DNA of 64,000 nucleotides from Brevibacillus sp042683565. GTDB taxonomy: Bacteria; Bacillota; Bacilli; Brevibacillales; Brevibacillaceae. Each line of letters starts with the position of its first letter. The first letter of the stretch is position 1. This document shows, one piece after another, positions 1 to 7,935 of the stretch. The stretch is from the NCBI RefSeq assembly GCF_042683565.1, contig NZ_JBHUJW010000034.1, positions 62,001-126,000 of the forward strand, in the 5' to 3' direction. Position numbers and translations under genes: made by a program. The notes under the pieces are model-generated. The model was not told the DNA's origin and ran no database searches. It saw nothing but the letters and a program-made list of their open reading frames with translations.

Positions 1-643
1 GCTTTTCGAGGGGCCGCAGCACGCTGAACGAATTCGGCATGACCACCACCGGCCGGGCGAGTTTGCCGTTTTTGTAGACGCCGTTGTCCTCGTAGATTTG
101 TTTGCGGTCCGACAAGTCGAGCACCGTCGTCTGATTCGTCTCCTTGATCGTCAGCGGAACCTTGTAGCCGTCCTGATAGGAGCCCGAGATGGTCAACGGT
201 TGCGGAACGGGCAGAACCGCCGGATTGTTGTCCCTCGTGCTGAACAGGTAGTAGTCCGATGTGCCCCCGCTTCCGCCCGTCGGAGCCTGCACCAGAATTT
301 GCTTGGTCCCCTCCCCTGTAAAATCGCAGAAGGACAGCTGCGGCTGGTAGCCGCCGTACGCGGTCTGCATAAACGACACTTTTTTCGCGACGGGGTCCTG
401 GACCATCACCTTCAGCTTCTCGTAGTACGGGCTGTCTGCCGCAAACCGTTGGCCGAGCAGCGAAACCAGATCGGGGCGCCCGTCTCCGGTCACATCCTGC
501 CTCGCTGTCTCCAGCACTTCAAATACAGCCGGGGCGGGGGCAGCCTGGCTCCCTTCCGGCGGGGGAGCAGCCAGCGCGGTTCCGCAAATGCCAAACGTCA
601 AGACAACACTTCCCCATACGCCTGTCCAATTCCTTGCCCGCAT
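1..643 (-). CDS. Exported VCBS/FG-GAP-like protein, 3' end outside the window
   Basis: The frame is open from an ATG at 643 through position 1, giving at least 214 residues, with the C-terminus beyond the window. An AAAGGTGG ribosome binding site precedes the ATG. Residues 1-25 form a signal peptide, with a likely cut after ALA before APPPEG. Two Asp/Gly-rich segments, DVTGDGRPD (about 50-58) and DFTGEGTKQ (about 107-115), resemble the calcium-binding turns of VCBS/FG-GAP repeats. It is probably a secreted or surface protein of unknown function. The family assignment rests only on these motifs and on the exported N-terminus. Confidence 0.7.
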   Translation of the reverse strand, partial: MRARNWTGVWGSVVLTFGICGTALAAPPPEGSQAAPAPAVFEVLETARQDVTGDGRPDLVSLLGQRFAADSPYYEKLKVMVQDPVAKKVSFMQTAYGGYQPQLSFCDFTGEGTKQILVQAPTGGSGGTSDYYLFSTRDNNPAVLPVPQPLTISGSYQDGYKVPLTIKETNQTTVLDLSDRKQIYEDNGVYKNGKLARPVVVMPNSFSVLRPLEK

Positions 644-686
644 GAGCGATTCCACCTTTCGCAGATAATGGCAGTCCTAGTATGCG

Positions 687-728
687 CAAAAAGCAGCCTC
701 GCCTAGCCGTAATTGGCCAAGCGAGGCT
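687..728 (-). terminator. Rho-independent terminator of the molybdopterin oxidoreductase gene
   Basis: Arms AGCCTCGC (695-702) and GCGAGGCT (721-728) are perfectly complementary. On the minus strand they are followed by a T-rich run. The structure lies between the stop at 787 and the next start at 643. Confidence 0.8.
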
Positions 729-786
729 ATGTCGCCGGACTGCTCCATTCCGCAGGCCCGATCGACCGATTCGGCGGCGGATGGCG

Positions 787-2838
787 TTAGCGGGCGGCTT
801 TCTCCACGTTGACGCGTCCCGAGAAAAAGGTTGCTCCGCCGCCCATATCTGCGATCCGGTCGGGCGTGAGCGCGTTGACGAAACGTTTGGCTCCCGCCTC
901 ATCGGTGTCGGCCCACAGTCCCTGGCTCACCACCACTCCGGGCAGCACGCTCTCTCCAACCGATGCCGTCAGCTCGATCTCGCCCCGGTCGTTCCACACG
1001 CGCACCGCATCCCCGTCGGCAATGCCGGCAGACTTTGCATCGGCAACGTTCATGAACAGCCGCGGAAATTTTTCCATCTGGACGTGCTTCGCATTGTTCG
1101 AGAACGTCGAGTTGAGAAAATTGTGATTGGGCCCTGGCACGTACAAAAACGGATAGTCGCTTTCCACGACAAGCGGTGTATACGTCGGCAGCGGCGGATA
1201 CCCGAGCTTCTCCATCTGCCTGGAGTACAGCTCGATCTTGCCGCTCGGCGTCGGCAGGTTTTCGATGAACGCAGGCGTGACCCCCGCCTTCACGTAGTTT
1301 TTCTCCATCAGAGCCTCGTAGCTGATGGTGCGCAGGTACGGATTGGCCGGGCAGTCCAAAGCCTGGCGGATCATGTCTTCTTCGGTGTCGTCGAACATCT
1401 CGTCTTCGTAGCCCATTCCTTTTGCCAGCAGGCGGAAGACGTCTACGTTGGATTTGCTCTCTTTGTACGGCTCAATCACCGGCTTTTGCACCTGCATGTA
1501 GTGATGCCAGTAGGACGTGTAGAAATCCGTATTTTCAAAAGCCGACGTGGCGGGCAGGACGATATCGGCATACTTTGCCGTCTCCGTCATAAACAGATCG
1601 TGCACGACCGTAAACAGGTCCTCCCGCCGCAGCCCCTCCCTTACCTTGTTCCCTTCCGGTGCCACCAGAGCGGGATTGCAGCCGTACACGTACAAGGAGC
1701 GGATCGGCGGGTCCAGTGTGAGCAGAGCGTTGCCGATCAGGTTCATGTTGATTCGCCGCGTATTTTTGTCGGCGAGTACATCGGGGCGCTGCAAAGCATG
1801 CTTGTTGTGCTCCAGGAAGCCTTTGTTGCCCTTCATGGCCCCTCCGCCCGGAACGAGCCATTGCCCGGTCAAGGCCGGCAGACAGGCGATCGTCCGCACG
1901 CTCATGCCGCCATTGTCGTGATGCTGCAACCCGTTGCCGATACGGACCAGCGACGGAGATGTCTGGCCGTACAGGCGAGCCAGCCGACAGATGTCATCGG
2001 CCGGAACGCCGGTAATCGCGGAGACGGTCACCGGATCGTACTGGCGGACGTGCTCGCGCAGCTGCTCGTGCCCGACCGTGTACTTCTCGAGAAAATCCGT
2101 ATCCACCATGCCTTCCGCAAACAAAACGTGCATCATGCCCAGCGCGAGCGCGGTATCCGTGCCTGGCAGCACCGGAATAAACCAGTCTGCCCATCGTCCT
2201 GTCTGGTTTTTATGGACATCGATGACGACGATTTTCGCGCCCTGCTTGCGCGCTTTTTCCGCCAACATTACCTGGTGCATATTCGTGCTGACCGCATTGA
2301 TGCCCCACATGATAAACAGCTTCGTGTGGACGGTCTCTTCCGGATCGGTTCCGTATGCGCCGCCCATCGTGAAGCTGTAGCCGACACTGCCTGCTGCATT
2401 GCAGATCGTCCGATCCAGACGGCTGGCGCCGAGACGGTGAAACAGCCGGTGATCCATCGTTTCGGCATTCAGCCTGCCCATGTTTCCGTAAAAGCTGTAC
2501 GGCAAAATGCTCTCGGGACCGTATTCAGCGATCAGCTGCTTCCATCGGGATGTAATCGTCTCGATCGCTTCCTCCCAGCTGATCCGCTCAAACTTGCCCT
2601 CCCCTTTTGCCCCGACGCGCTTCATCGGGTATGCCAGCCGTTTCGCGTCATAGATTCGCTCGGCCATGTTGCGCACCTTGTTGCAGATGCTGCCTTGTGT
2701 CACCGGATGGTTCGGATCGCCTTCGATTTTGACGATTCGCCCATCCTTTTTATGCACGAGCAGGCCGCACTGGTCCGGACAGTCCAGGGAACATACCGAA
2801 GGAAATACTCCATTTGGTTGGTCTACGTAAGATTGCAT
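787..2838 (-). CDS. Molybdopterin-dependent oxidoreductase, YoaE/formate-dehydrogenase-like
   Basis: This 683-aa protein is a molybdopterin oxidoreductase of the DMSO-reductase family. An N-terminal 4Fe-4S site is made by C16, C20, C24 and C52 (Cx3Cx3Cx27C). The central domain has the expected cofactor-binding stretches (MWGINAVSTN, VYGCNPA), and the C-terminal part is the dinucleotide-binding barrel (PGPNHNFLNSTFSNN, then NDRGEIELTA). There is no Tat signal, so it should be cytoplasmic. It resembles B. subtilis YoaE, whose substrate is not known to me. No ferredoxin-type beta subunit, membrane anchor or cofactor gene lies beside it. The start is set by AGAGGAG upstream of ATG. It appears monocistronic, with terminators on both sides. 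Confidence 0.88.
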   Translation of the reverse strand: MQSYVDQPNGVFPSVCSLDCPDQCGLLVHKKDGRIVKIEGDPNHPVTQGSICNKVRNMAERIYDAKRLAYPMKRVGAKGEGKFERISWEEAIETITSRWKQLIAEYGPESILPYSFYGNMGRLNAETMDHRLFHRLGASRLDRTICNAAGSVGYSFTMGGAYGTDPEETVHTKLFIMWGINAVSTNMHQVMLAEKARKQGAKIVVIDVHKNQTGRWADWFIPVLPGTDTALALGMMHVLFAEGMVDTDFLEKYTVGHEQLREHVRQYDPVTVSAITGVPADDICRLARLYGQTSPSLVRIGNGLQHHDNGGMSVRTIACLPALTGQWLVPGGGAMKGNKGFLEHNKHALQRPDVLADKNTRRINMNLIGNALLTLDPPIRSLYVYGCNPALVAPEGNKVREGLRREDLFTVVHDLFMTETAKYADIVLPATSAFENTDFYTSYWHHYMQVQKPVIEPYKESKSNVDVFRLLAKGMGYEDEMFDDTEEDMIRQALDCPANPYLRTISYEALMEKNYVKAGVTPAFIENLPTPSGKIELYSRQMEKLGYPPLPTYTPLVVESDYPFLYVPGPNHNFLNSTFSNNAKHVQMEKFPRLFMNVADAKSAGIADGDAVRVWNDRGEIELTASVGESVLPGVVVSQGLWADTDEAGAKRFVNALTPDRIADMGGGATFFSGRVNVEKAAR

Positions 2839-2903
2839 ATGGCCAGACTCCTCTTTCGTCTCTCTTTTTTGTTATTGTACTCCTCCCTGCCCATTCCGGA
2901 CAG

Positions 2904-2949
2904 CAAAAAAAGCTCTGCCCGACATGCCTGTCAGCACTTCGGGCAGAGC
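2904..2949 (-). terminator. Terminator after the acetyl-CoA-synthetase-like gene
   Basis: An 11-bp perfect stem (GCTCTGCCCGA at 2912-2922 and TCGGGCAGAGC at 2939-2949) is followed on the minus strand by a T7 run. It separates this gene from the downstream oxidoreductase. Confidence 0.9.
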
Positions 2950-2979
2950 CGCCGGAAATAACAAGGGATTGCGGCTTTC

Positions 2980-4926
2980 TCACTGATCCACCGCCGATCG
3001 TCTCGGCAAGCCATCCAGCGCAGCCGGATTCATCAGGCTGGCCGTGTCGCCGAGCGCATCGCCAAGGTAACGCTGCCTGATCAGGCGGCGCATGATTTTC
3101 TGGGTCCGCGTCTTGGGCAGATCAGCGACGACGTGAATCTCGCCCGGCTCATACGGCTTGCCGAGCGACTCGGCCACGTGCCGCTTCAGCTCGCCCGGCT
3201 GCAGGGCAGCTCCCGGCGTCAGGACAACGAACAGGACGATTTCCTCGCCCTTCACGGCGTGGGGAACGCCGATCGCAGCCGCTTCCAGCACGCCAGGGTA
3301 CTGGCTCACCACGTCCTCGATCTCGCCCGGGCCTGTTCTTCTTCCGGATACTTTGATGACGTCGTCCGCCCGGCCCAGATGAAACCAGTAGCCTTCCTCA
3401 TCCTGCACGACCATGTCGCCCTGCCACCACATCTGCTCCCCAAGGGGGAAATACGTGTCGAGATAGCGCTGGCGATTACGCCAGAAGCCGCGTGTCTGCG
3501 CAGGCTGCGGCACGGTAAAGACGAGGTAGCCCGGCTTGCCTGCCGGGACCGGCTGTCCTGCTTCGTCCACCACTCTCGCCCCGACAGCTGGCGTCGCTCC
3601 CAGACACGTCGCCTTTTGCGGCGTGATGCACGTAGAGGACAGAATCTCGGCGAACACCTCCGTACCTCCACTGCCGTTGATAATCGGGGTCCGGCCCCCC
3701 GTCCAGGACAAATACCACGACCACGTCTCCTCGTCGATCGGCTCGCCCGTATGGCCCAGGATGCGCAGAGAAGACAGATCCGCCTGTTCGCGGAACGCTT
3801 CGCCGTACGCCTTCAGCATGCGCAGCGCCGTAGCAGGAGCGCCGAAAACCGTCACCTTATACTTCTCGATCATCTTGTACAACCGCCCCGGATGCGGGTG
3901 CATCGGGCTGCCTTCGTAGATCAGAAAAGGCGCCGCCACACTGTGTGCGGAAAAGAGCGGCAGTTGCCCCATCATCCAGCCGAAATCCGTCACCATGGTG
4001 AAAATGTCGTCCGGCTGCGTATCGTAAATAAACATCCCGACCTCCGCCGTCTTGACCGCGATCCCGCCGTGCACGTGGACGATGCCTTTCGGGCTGCCGG
4101 TCGTACCGGAGGAGTAGCTGACCATGCACGGCTCCTCCGCGTCCGTCTCGACTGTCGCAAACTGGTCGGAGGCCGCATCCATCGCTTCGCTCCACCGCCA
4201 GTCACGACCAGGCACGAGCAGCGCCTTTTCTCCCAGTCGTTCGGCGATCAGGACGCTTTGTACCGTCGGAGCCGACTCCAGCGCCTTGTCCAGCACATGC
4301 TTGAGCAGCACCTGCTGCCCGCCGCGGTAGAAACCGTCTGCCGTCACCACGACCTTTGCTTCCACATCCCGCAGGCGCACCGCGACTGCTTCGGGACCGA
4401 ACCCGGAAAACAGCGGAACGGCGACCGCTCCTGCCTTGTAGATGCCGTACAGGGAGATGACGGTCTCGGGAATCATCGGCATGTAGATGGCCACCCGATC
4501 TCCCCGCTCGACACCCATCCGTCTCAAAACGTTGGCGAACCGGTTCACCTGCCCGTGCAGCTCCCGGAAGCTAAACCGCCGCTCTTCCTCCGCCTCGCCT
4601 TCCCAGAGCAGCGCGGGCCGATCAGCCGTGGACTCCTGGAGTGCCCATTTATCCAAAAAGTTGTGGACGAGATTGATCTTCCCGCCGACGAACCACTCTG
4701 GCCACGGCAGTCCTTTGGACACGTCTACGACAGCGCGGTAAGGCCGGGCGAATTCGATACCGGCAAAGCGGATAAAGGCATCCCAAAACCAGCTGACATC
4801 TTCCTCCGAGCGACACAGCAGCGTCTCGTAATCGGCGATTCCCTCCCGCTCCATGAAACGATGCAGATTGCTGCGCTCGCGCTGCTCCTGCGTCGGCTCC
4901 CACACCACTTTGCGTGTACGCATCAT
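2980..4926 (-). CDS. Acetyl-CoA-synthetase-like acyl-CoA ligase (ANL family)
   Basis: This 648-aa AMP-forming ligase activates a carboxylate to acyl-AMP and then acyl-CoA. The family features are visible in order: an N-terminal ACS-type cap, the P-loop YSSGTTGSPKGIVH (about 270-283), the hinge region GRADDVIKVSGRRTGPGEIE, and the C-terminal KTRTQKIMRR, which carries the catalytic lysine that is acetylated in Acs enzymes. Two motifs differ from classical AcsA: DFGWMMGQ in place of DxGWxTGH, and NGSGGTEV in place of the WWQTE motif. The substrate may therefore be another short or branched acid. The start at 4926 has GGGAGGGG upstream. A cre-like site lies 32 bp upstream, suggesting CcpA control. 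Confidence 0.85.
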   Translation of the reverse strand: MMRTRKVVWEPTQEQRERSNLHRFMEREGIADYETLLCRSEEDVSWFWDAFIRFAGIEFARPYRAVVDVSKGLPWPEWFVGGKINLVHNFLDKWALQESTADRPALLWEGEAEEERRFSFRELHGQVNRFANVLRRMGVERGDRVAIYMPMIPETVISLYGIYKAGAVAVPLFSGFGPEAVAVRLRDVEAKVVVTADGFYRGGQQVLLKHVLDKALESAPTVQSVLIAERLGEKALLVPGRDWRWSEAMDAASDQFATVETDAEEPCMVSYSSGTTGSPKGIVHVHGGIAVKTAEVGMFIYDTQPDDIFTMVTDFGWMMGQLPLFSAHSVAAPFLIYEGSPMHPHPGRLYKMIEKYKVTVFGAPATALRMLKAYGEAFREQADLSSLRILGHTGEPIDEETWSWYLSWTGGRTPIINGSGGTEVFAEILSSTCITPQKATCLGATPAVGARVVDEAGQPVPAGKPGYLVFTVPQPAQTRGFWRNRQRYLDTYFPLGEQMWWQGDMVVQDEEGYWFHLGRADDVIKVSGRRTGPGEIEDVVSQYPGVLEAAAIGVPHAVKGEEIVLFVVLTPGAALQPGELKRHVAESLGKPYEPGEIHVVADLPKTRTQKIMRRLIRQRYLGDALGDTASLMNPAALDGLPRRSAVDQ

Positions 4927-4957
4927 TCAATTCCCCTCCCACACGATTCGGAATGTT

Positions 4958-4973
4958 ATGAAAACGTTTTCTT
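4958..4973 (-). promoter_or_regulatory. cre site (CcpA operator) candidate
   Basis: ATGAAAACGTTTTCTT matches the CcpA consensus WTGNAANCGNWWNCAW at all but one position. It lies 32-47 bp before the ligase start codon, a place where CcpA binding would block transcription. B. subtilis acsA is a known CcpA target, which fits. Confidence 0.6.
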
Positions 4974-5178
4974 CCTCCATTTTCCACCCCCTGTTCCGCC
5001 TCTGTCAATAGCGCCGGACAAGTCTACCGCTGTCGTCACACGGATAGGATAACGGTGAACTTGTTGAAACAGGAAAAGGGAGGAACACTAAACCAGGGCA
5101 CCTCCGAGCGCTGTGCGCAAACTGACAAGCCGGCTGTCATACGTATGTGGGGAGAGAGAAGGAAGGAGCGATCAAGCG

Positions 5179-5364
5179 GTGGATACGCCAAAGGAAAAGC
5201 CGATAGCACCTCAGCCTCCCAGCCGTCAGGCCCTGCGCGAGGCCTATACGCTGATCCTCACCCGGATATGGCCGCGCCTGGTCAAGACCCAAACCACCTG
5301 CAGGAGAACCGAAGAACATGATGAAGATACGACTGATCCAAAACGGATTGATTACCGAGATTGA
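5179..5364 (+). CDS. Possible 61-aa protein overlapping the corA start
   Basis: A GTG codon at 5179 follows GGAAGGAG at a reasonable distance and opens a 61-codon frame that runs 47 bp into corA in another frame. The peptide is basic and proline-rich at first (KEKPIAPQPPSRQALREAY), then has a short hydrophobic stretch. I do not recognise it. It could equally be noncoding leader of corA. The overlap favours translational coupling if it is real. Confidence 0.25.
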   Translation: MDTPKEKPIAPQPPSRQALREAYTLILTRIWPRLVKTQTTCRRTEEHDEDTTDPKRIDYRD

Positions 5365-6256
5365 CGACGTGGAAGAAGCCGTGCAGCCTCCCGTCAACGG
5401 ATTTTACTGGATCGATGCTACCCCGTTTGACCTGGATGTCCTGCAGCCGTTGTTCGGCCTGCACCATCTCGCCGTGGAAGACTGCATCGACGAGGAGGAG
5501 CAGCGCCCCAAGCTGCAGTTGTACGACGACCACTACTTTCTCGTCATCAACGGCATTGCCTTTCACAACCAGGACATCTTTTTGCGTGAGATCAACGTCT
5601 TTTTCGGGAGCCATACGATCATCACTGTCACGAAGCAGGAAGCGCCGGAATTCGCGGTCATGCTCGCCATCCTGCGCGATCGGGAAGTAAACCGCCCTGA
5701 CCAATTTCTGTACTACCTGGTCGATCAGGTCGTGGACCGCTATTTTGAAGTCATCGAGAAAATCGAGGACTTGATCGAAAAGCTGGAGGAGCAAATCTTG
5801 ATGAACACCCGCAAGTCGCATCTGGACCAGATCATCGGCTTGCGCAGCGAGATTTTGTACGCCCGGAAAATGCTCGTGCCGCAGCGGGAGCTGATCGATT
5901 CGCTGCACAAAAAAGAACTTCCGCTGATTCATCCAACCATGCGGAAGTACTTCGGAGATATTTTGGAGGATGCCGCGAAAGTCGTAGAGAGCTTCGAGAC
6001 GTTTCGCGAGCTGATCGGGAACTTGCGCGAGGCGTATCAATCCGCGCTCGCCGGCCGTGCCAACGACATCATGCGGGTCTTTACCGCCTTGACGACGATA
6101 TTCATGCCGCTCACCATCGTCACCGGCATCTACGGTATGAATTTCGACAACATGCCGGAGCTGCGTTCCCCGTACGGCTACTACATCGTGCTCGGGGTTA
6201 TGGCGGTTATCGGGATGACGATGTACTTCATTTTCAAGAAAAAGGAATGGCTGTAG
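5318..6256 (+). CDS. corA: CorA family magnesium/divalent cation channel
   Basis: This 312-aa protein has the full CorA plan. A cytoplasmic alpha/beta domain comes first, then a long helical stalk (about 130-245, including VDRYFEVIEKIEDLIEKLEE). Two C-terminal membrane helices follow, with the pore signature YGMNF (about 273-277) between them, and the chain ends in the basic KKKEW tail. It forms pentameric channels that admit Mg2+ or Co2+/Ni2+. AGGAGAACC precedes the ATG at 5318, with an alternative ATG 3 bp later. It converges on the HD-GYP gene with only 18 bp between stops and no obvious terminator. Confidence 0.93.
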   Translation: MMKIRLIQNGLITEIDDVEEAVQPPVNGFYWIDATPFDLDVLQPLFGLHHLAVEDCIDEEEQRPKLQLYDDHYFLVINGIAFHNQDIFLREINVFFGSHTIITVTKQEAPEFAVMLAILRDREVNRPDQFLYYLVDQVVDRYFEVIEKIEDLIEKLEEQILMNTRKSHLDQIIGLRSEILYARKMLVPQRELIDSLHKKELPLIHPTMRKYFGDILEDAAKVVESFETFRELIGNLREAYQSALAGRANDIMRVFTALTTIFMPLTIVTGIYGMNFDNMPELRSPYGYYIVLGVMAVIGMTMYFIFKKKEWL

Positions 6257-6274
6257 CCTCCCTGCGTGCGAGAA

Positions 6275-7378
6275 CTAGACAAGCTCATCGCACGCGACAA
6301 TCATCAGGCTCAGCTTTTTGGACAAATCGCACTCGTACGGCTGGTCCAGGTCTTGTCCGTACTCGTCCACGAGAATGCGGACCACGGGCCGGCTGGGCAT
6401 TCCTTTGTTGGAATCGACGACCACACCTGCCTCACCGGTGTTCAGCTTGACGGTAAGCCCCAGCGGATACAGAGCGATCGTATCCCGCAGGCCCTCCACA
6501 TACTTCTGGTCAAACAGCGTGCCGGAGCCGGAAAGCAGCACCTCCATCGCCTCGTGCGGCAGCATCGCGGGACGATAGACGCGATGGGACGTCAGCGCAT
6601 CAAAAACATCGGTGACCCCCATCAGCCGCCCGACCGGATGAATCTCCTCGCCCTTCAACCGCCTTGGATAGCCGGAGCCATCCAAGCGCTCGTGGTGCTG
6701 TAACGCGCAATGAGCTGACAGAAGCGGGATTTCGTCCAGGTGACGCAACATTTCAAATCCGTATTCCGCATGCTTTTTCATCCATTCAAATTCTTCTGCC
6801 GTCAGTCTGCCTGGCTTTTTCAATATGTAATCGGGAACGAGCATTTTCCCTATATCGTGCAGCATCCCGCCTATGCTGATTTCCAGCACTTCCTTTTCGG
6901 AGCATCCTGTCTTCAGCGCCACTGCGGTACTGTATAATGCAACATTGAAGGAATGATTAAAGATGTAATTGTCAAAGGCGCAGGCGTTCGCAAGCAAGTT
7001 CATGGCTGAACGGGTAGCGCTCAACTCATCGGCAACGGTTTTCATCACCTGGCGCAATTCGCGCCCGAAAGCTCTGTCCGAAAATACCTGCTGCCATTTT
7101 TGGGGAAAGTCGTAAACCGTTCGGAACGTCTCGTGAATGATCGACATCGCCGCACTGCGTGTCTGCTCGGAGATCACCGTCTCTACCGTGATGTCGTCTG
7201 TCCGCTTGTCTTGAATGTAAAGGCTTGAGATATTTTTGGCCTTGAGTCTTTCCAGCATTCGCTGCGTCAATTCCACGCCAGCGCCAACAAGAACCGTTCC
7301 GTTTTCCGAGTAAATGGAACGTGCCAGCGTTTCGCCTGGCCGGCATTTTTGTATGGATATCAGTCTCATTTCCAACAT
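6275..7378 (-). CDS. HD-GYP domain protein, probable cyclic-di-GMP phosphodiesterase
   Basis: The first 100 residues of this 367-aa protein form an N-terminal module (RPGETLARSIYSENG) often seen before HD-GYP domains. The HD-GYP domain then shows HDIGK (about 173-177) and the diagnostic HHERLDGSGYP (about 228-238), followed by DVFDALTSHRVYRP. These enzymes hydrolyse c-di-GMP to pGpG or GMP. The C-terminal 75 residues (KLNTGEAGVVVDSN) look like a small beta domain. No transmembrane segment or receiver domain is present, so input probably comes through the N-terminal module. GAGGAAAGG sets the start. Confidence 0.88.
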   Translation of the reverse strand: MLEMRLISIQKCRPGETLARSIYSENGTVLVGAGVELTQRMLERLKAKNISSLYIQDKRTDDITVETVISEQTRSAAMSIIHETFRTVYDFPQKWQQVFSDRAFGRELRQVMKTVADELSATRSAMNLLANACAFDNYIFNHSFNVALYSTAVALKTGCSEKEVLEISIGGMLHDIGKMLVPDYILKKPGRLTAEEFEWMKKHAEYGFEMLRHLDEIPLLSAHCALQHHERLDGSGYPRRLKGEEIHPVGRLMGVTDVFDALTSHRVYRPAMLPHEAMEVLLSGSGTLFDQKYVEGLRDTIALYPLGLTVKLNTGEAGVVVDSNKGMPSRPVVRILVDEYGQDLDQPYECDLSKKLSLMIVACDELV

Positions 7379-7475
7379 ACGCCTTTCCTCAGGGTATTCC
7401 TATTATAGCGTGATTCGACCAAATTCTACATGTTTTTTTCTGTCTCCCGCCAAACAGGCCCCTTGGATCGATAGA

Positions 7476-7507
7476 GAAAAACGCCTCTGTCTCCGCGACA
7501 AAGGCGT
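7476..7507 (-). terminator. Terminator after yunC
   Basis: The stem ACGCCT(T/C)TGTC pairs across 7481-7507 with a GCGGA-type loop and is followed by TTTTC on the minus strand. It closes the yunFEDC block. Confidence 0.75.
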
Positions 7508-7537
7508 CCTTTGTATGGTCTCCTGAAAGCTGGAGCG

Positions 7538-7840
7538 CTACAGCATCCTGATAACGGCATCCCGCCCGATCATTCCGGCGGTGATCCCCCGTTTTTCTGC
7601 GGCGGTTGTCACTGATTCGAGAGGCGCATCCAGCAGCTCCTGGATGGATTTGACCCCGACTGCCCGCCCGGCTACGATTTCCCGGCTGGCGAGCCGCTCG
7701 TTCAACAGCCTTACATCCAGCGCGCCGCACATGATATATCCGATGTCTGTCGTGACTGCGAGCAAGGTCGTCTTCGGCAGACGGACGGTGACAGCGACCG
7801 CCGTCCCTTCCGGAAAATGAACAGGCGCTACCTCGACCAT
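7538..7840 (-). CDS. yunC: YunC family protein (DUF1805)
   Basis: This 100-aa protein closely resembles B. subtilis YunC, with the hallmark stretches LPKTTLLAVTTDIGYIMCG, IVAGRAVGVKSIQELL and GMIGRDAVIRM. DUF1805 proteins are small alpha/beta proteins of unknown function. AGGAGTTGCGCG precedes the ATG. The gene is last in the minus-strand series yunF-yunE-yunD-yunC, 95 bp after yunD and followed by a terminator. B. subtilis has the same genes in the opposite order. Confidence 0.9.
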   Translation of the reverse strand: MVEVAPVHFPEGTAVAVTVRLPKTTLLAVTTDIGYIMCGALDVRLLNERLASREIVAGRAVGVKSIQELLDAPLESVTTAAEKRGITAGMIGRDAVIRML

Positions 7841-7935
7841 CGCGCAACTCCTCCTTCTTTCCTGTCTCGTGGCGTTACCATCCTATGACACGGGAAAGAA
7901 ATGTGTGTTTGCGCAAGGATGCCCTCCCCAACGGA

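Noticed and set aside
682..2961. A 759-codon plus-strand frame opposite the molybdopterin oxidoreductase
   Set aside because: The minus-strand gene has cofactor motifs and a good start. The plus-strand product shows no domain and is rich in His/Arg, as expected for an antisense shadow.
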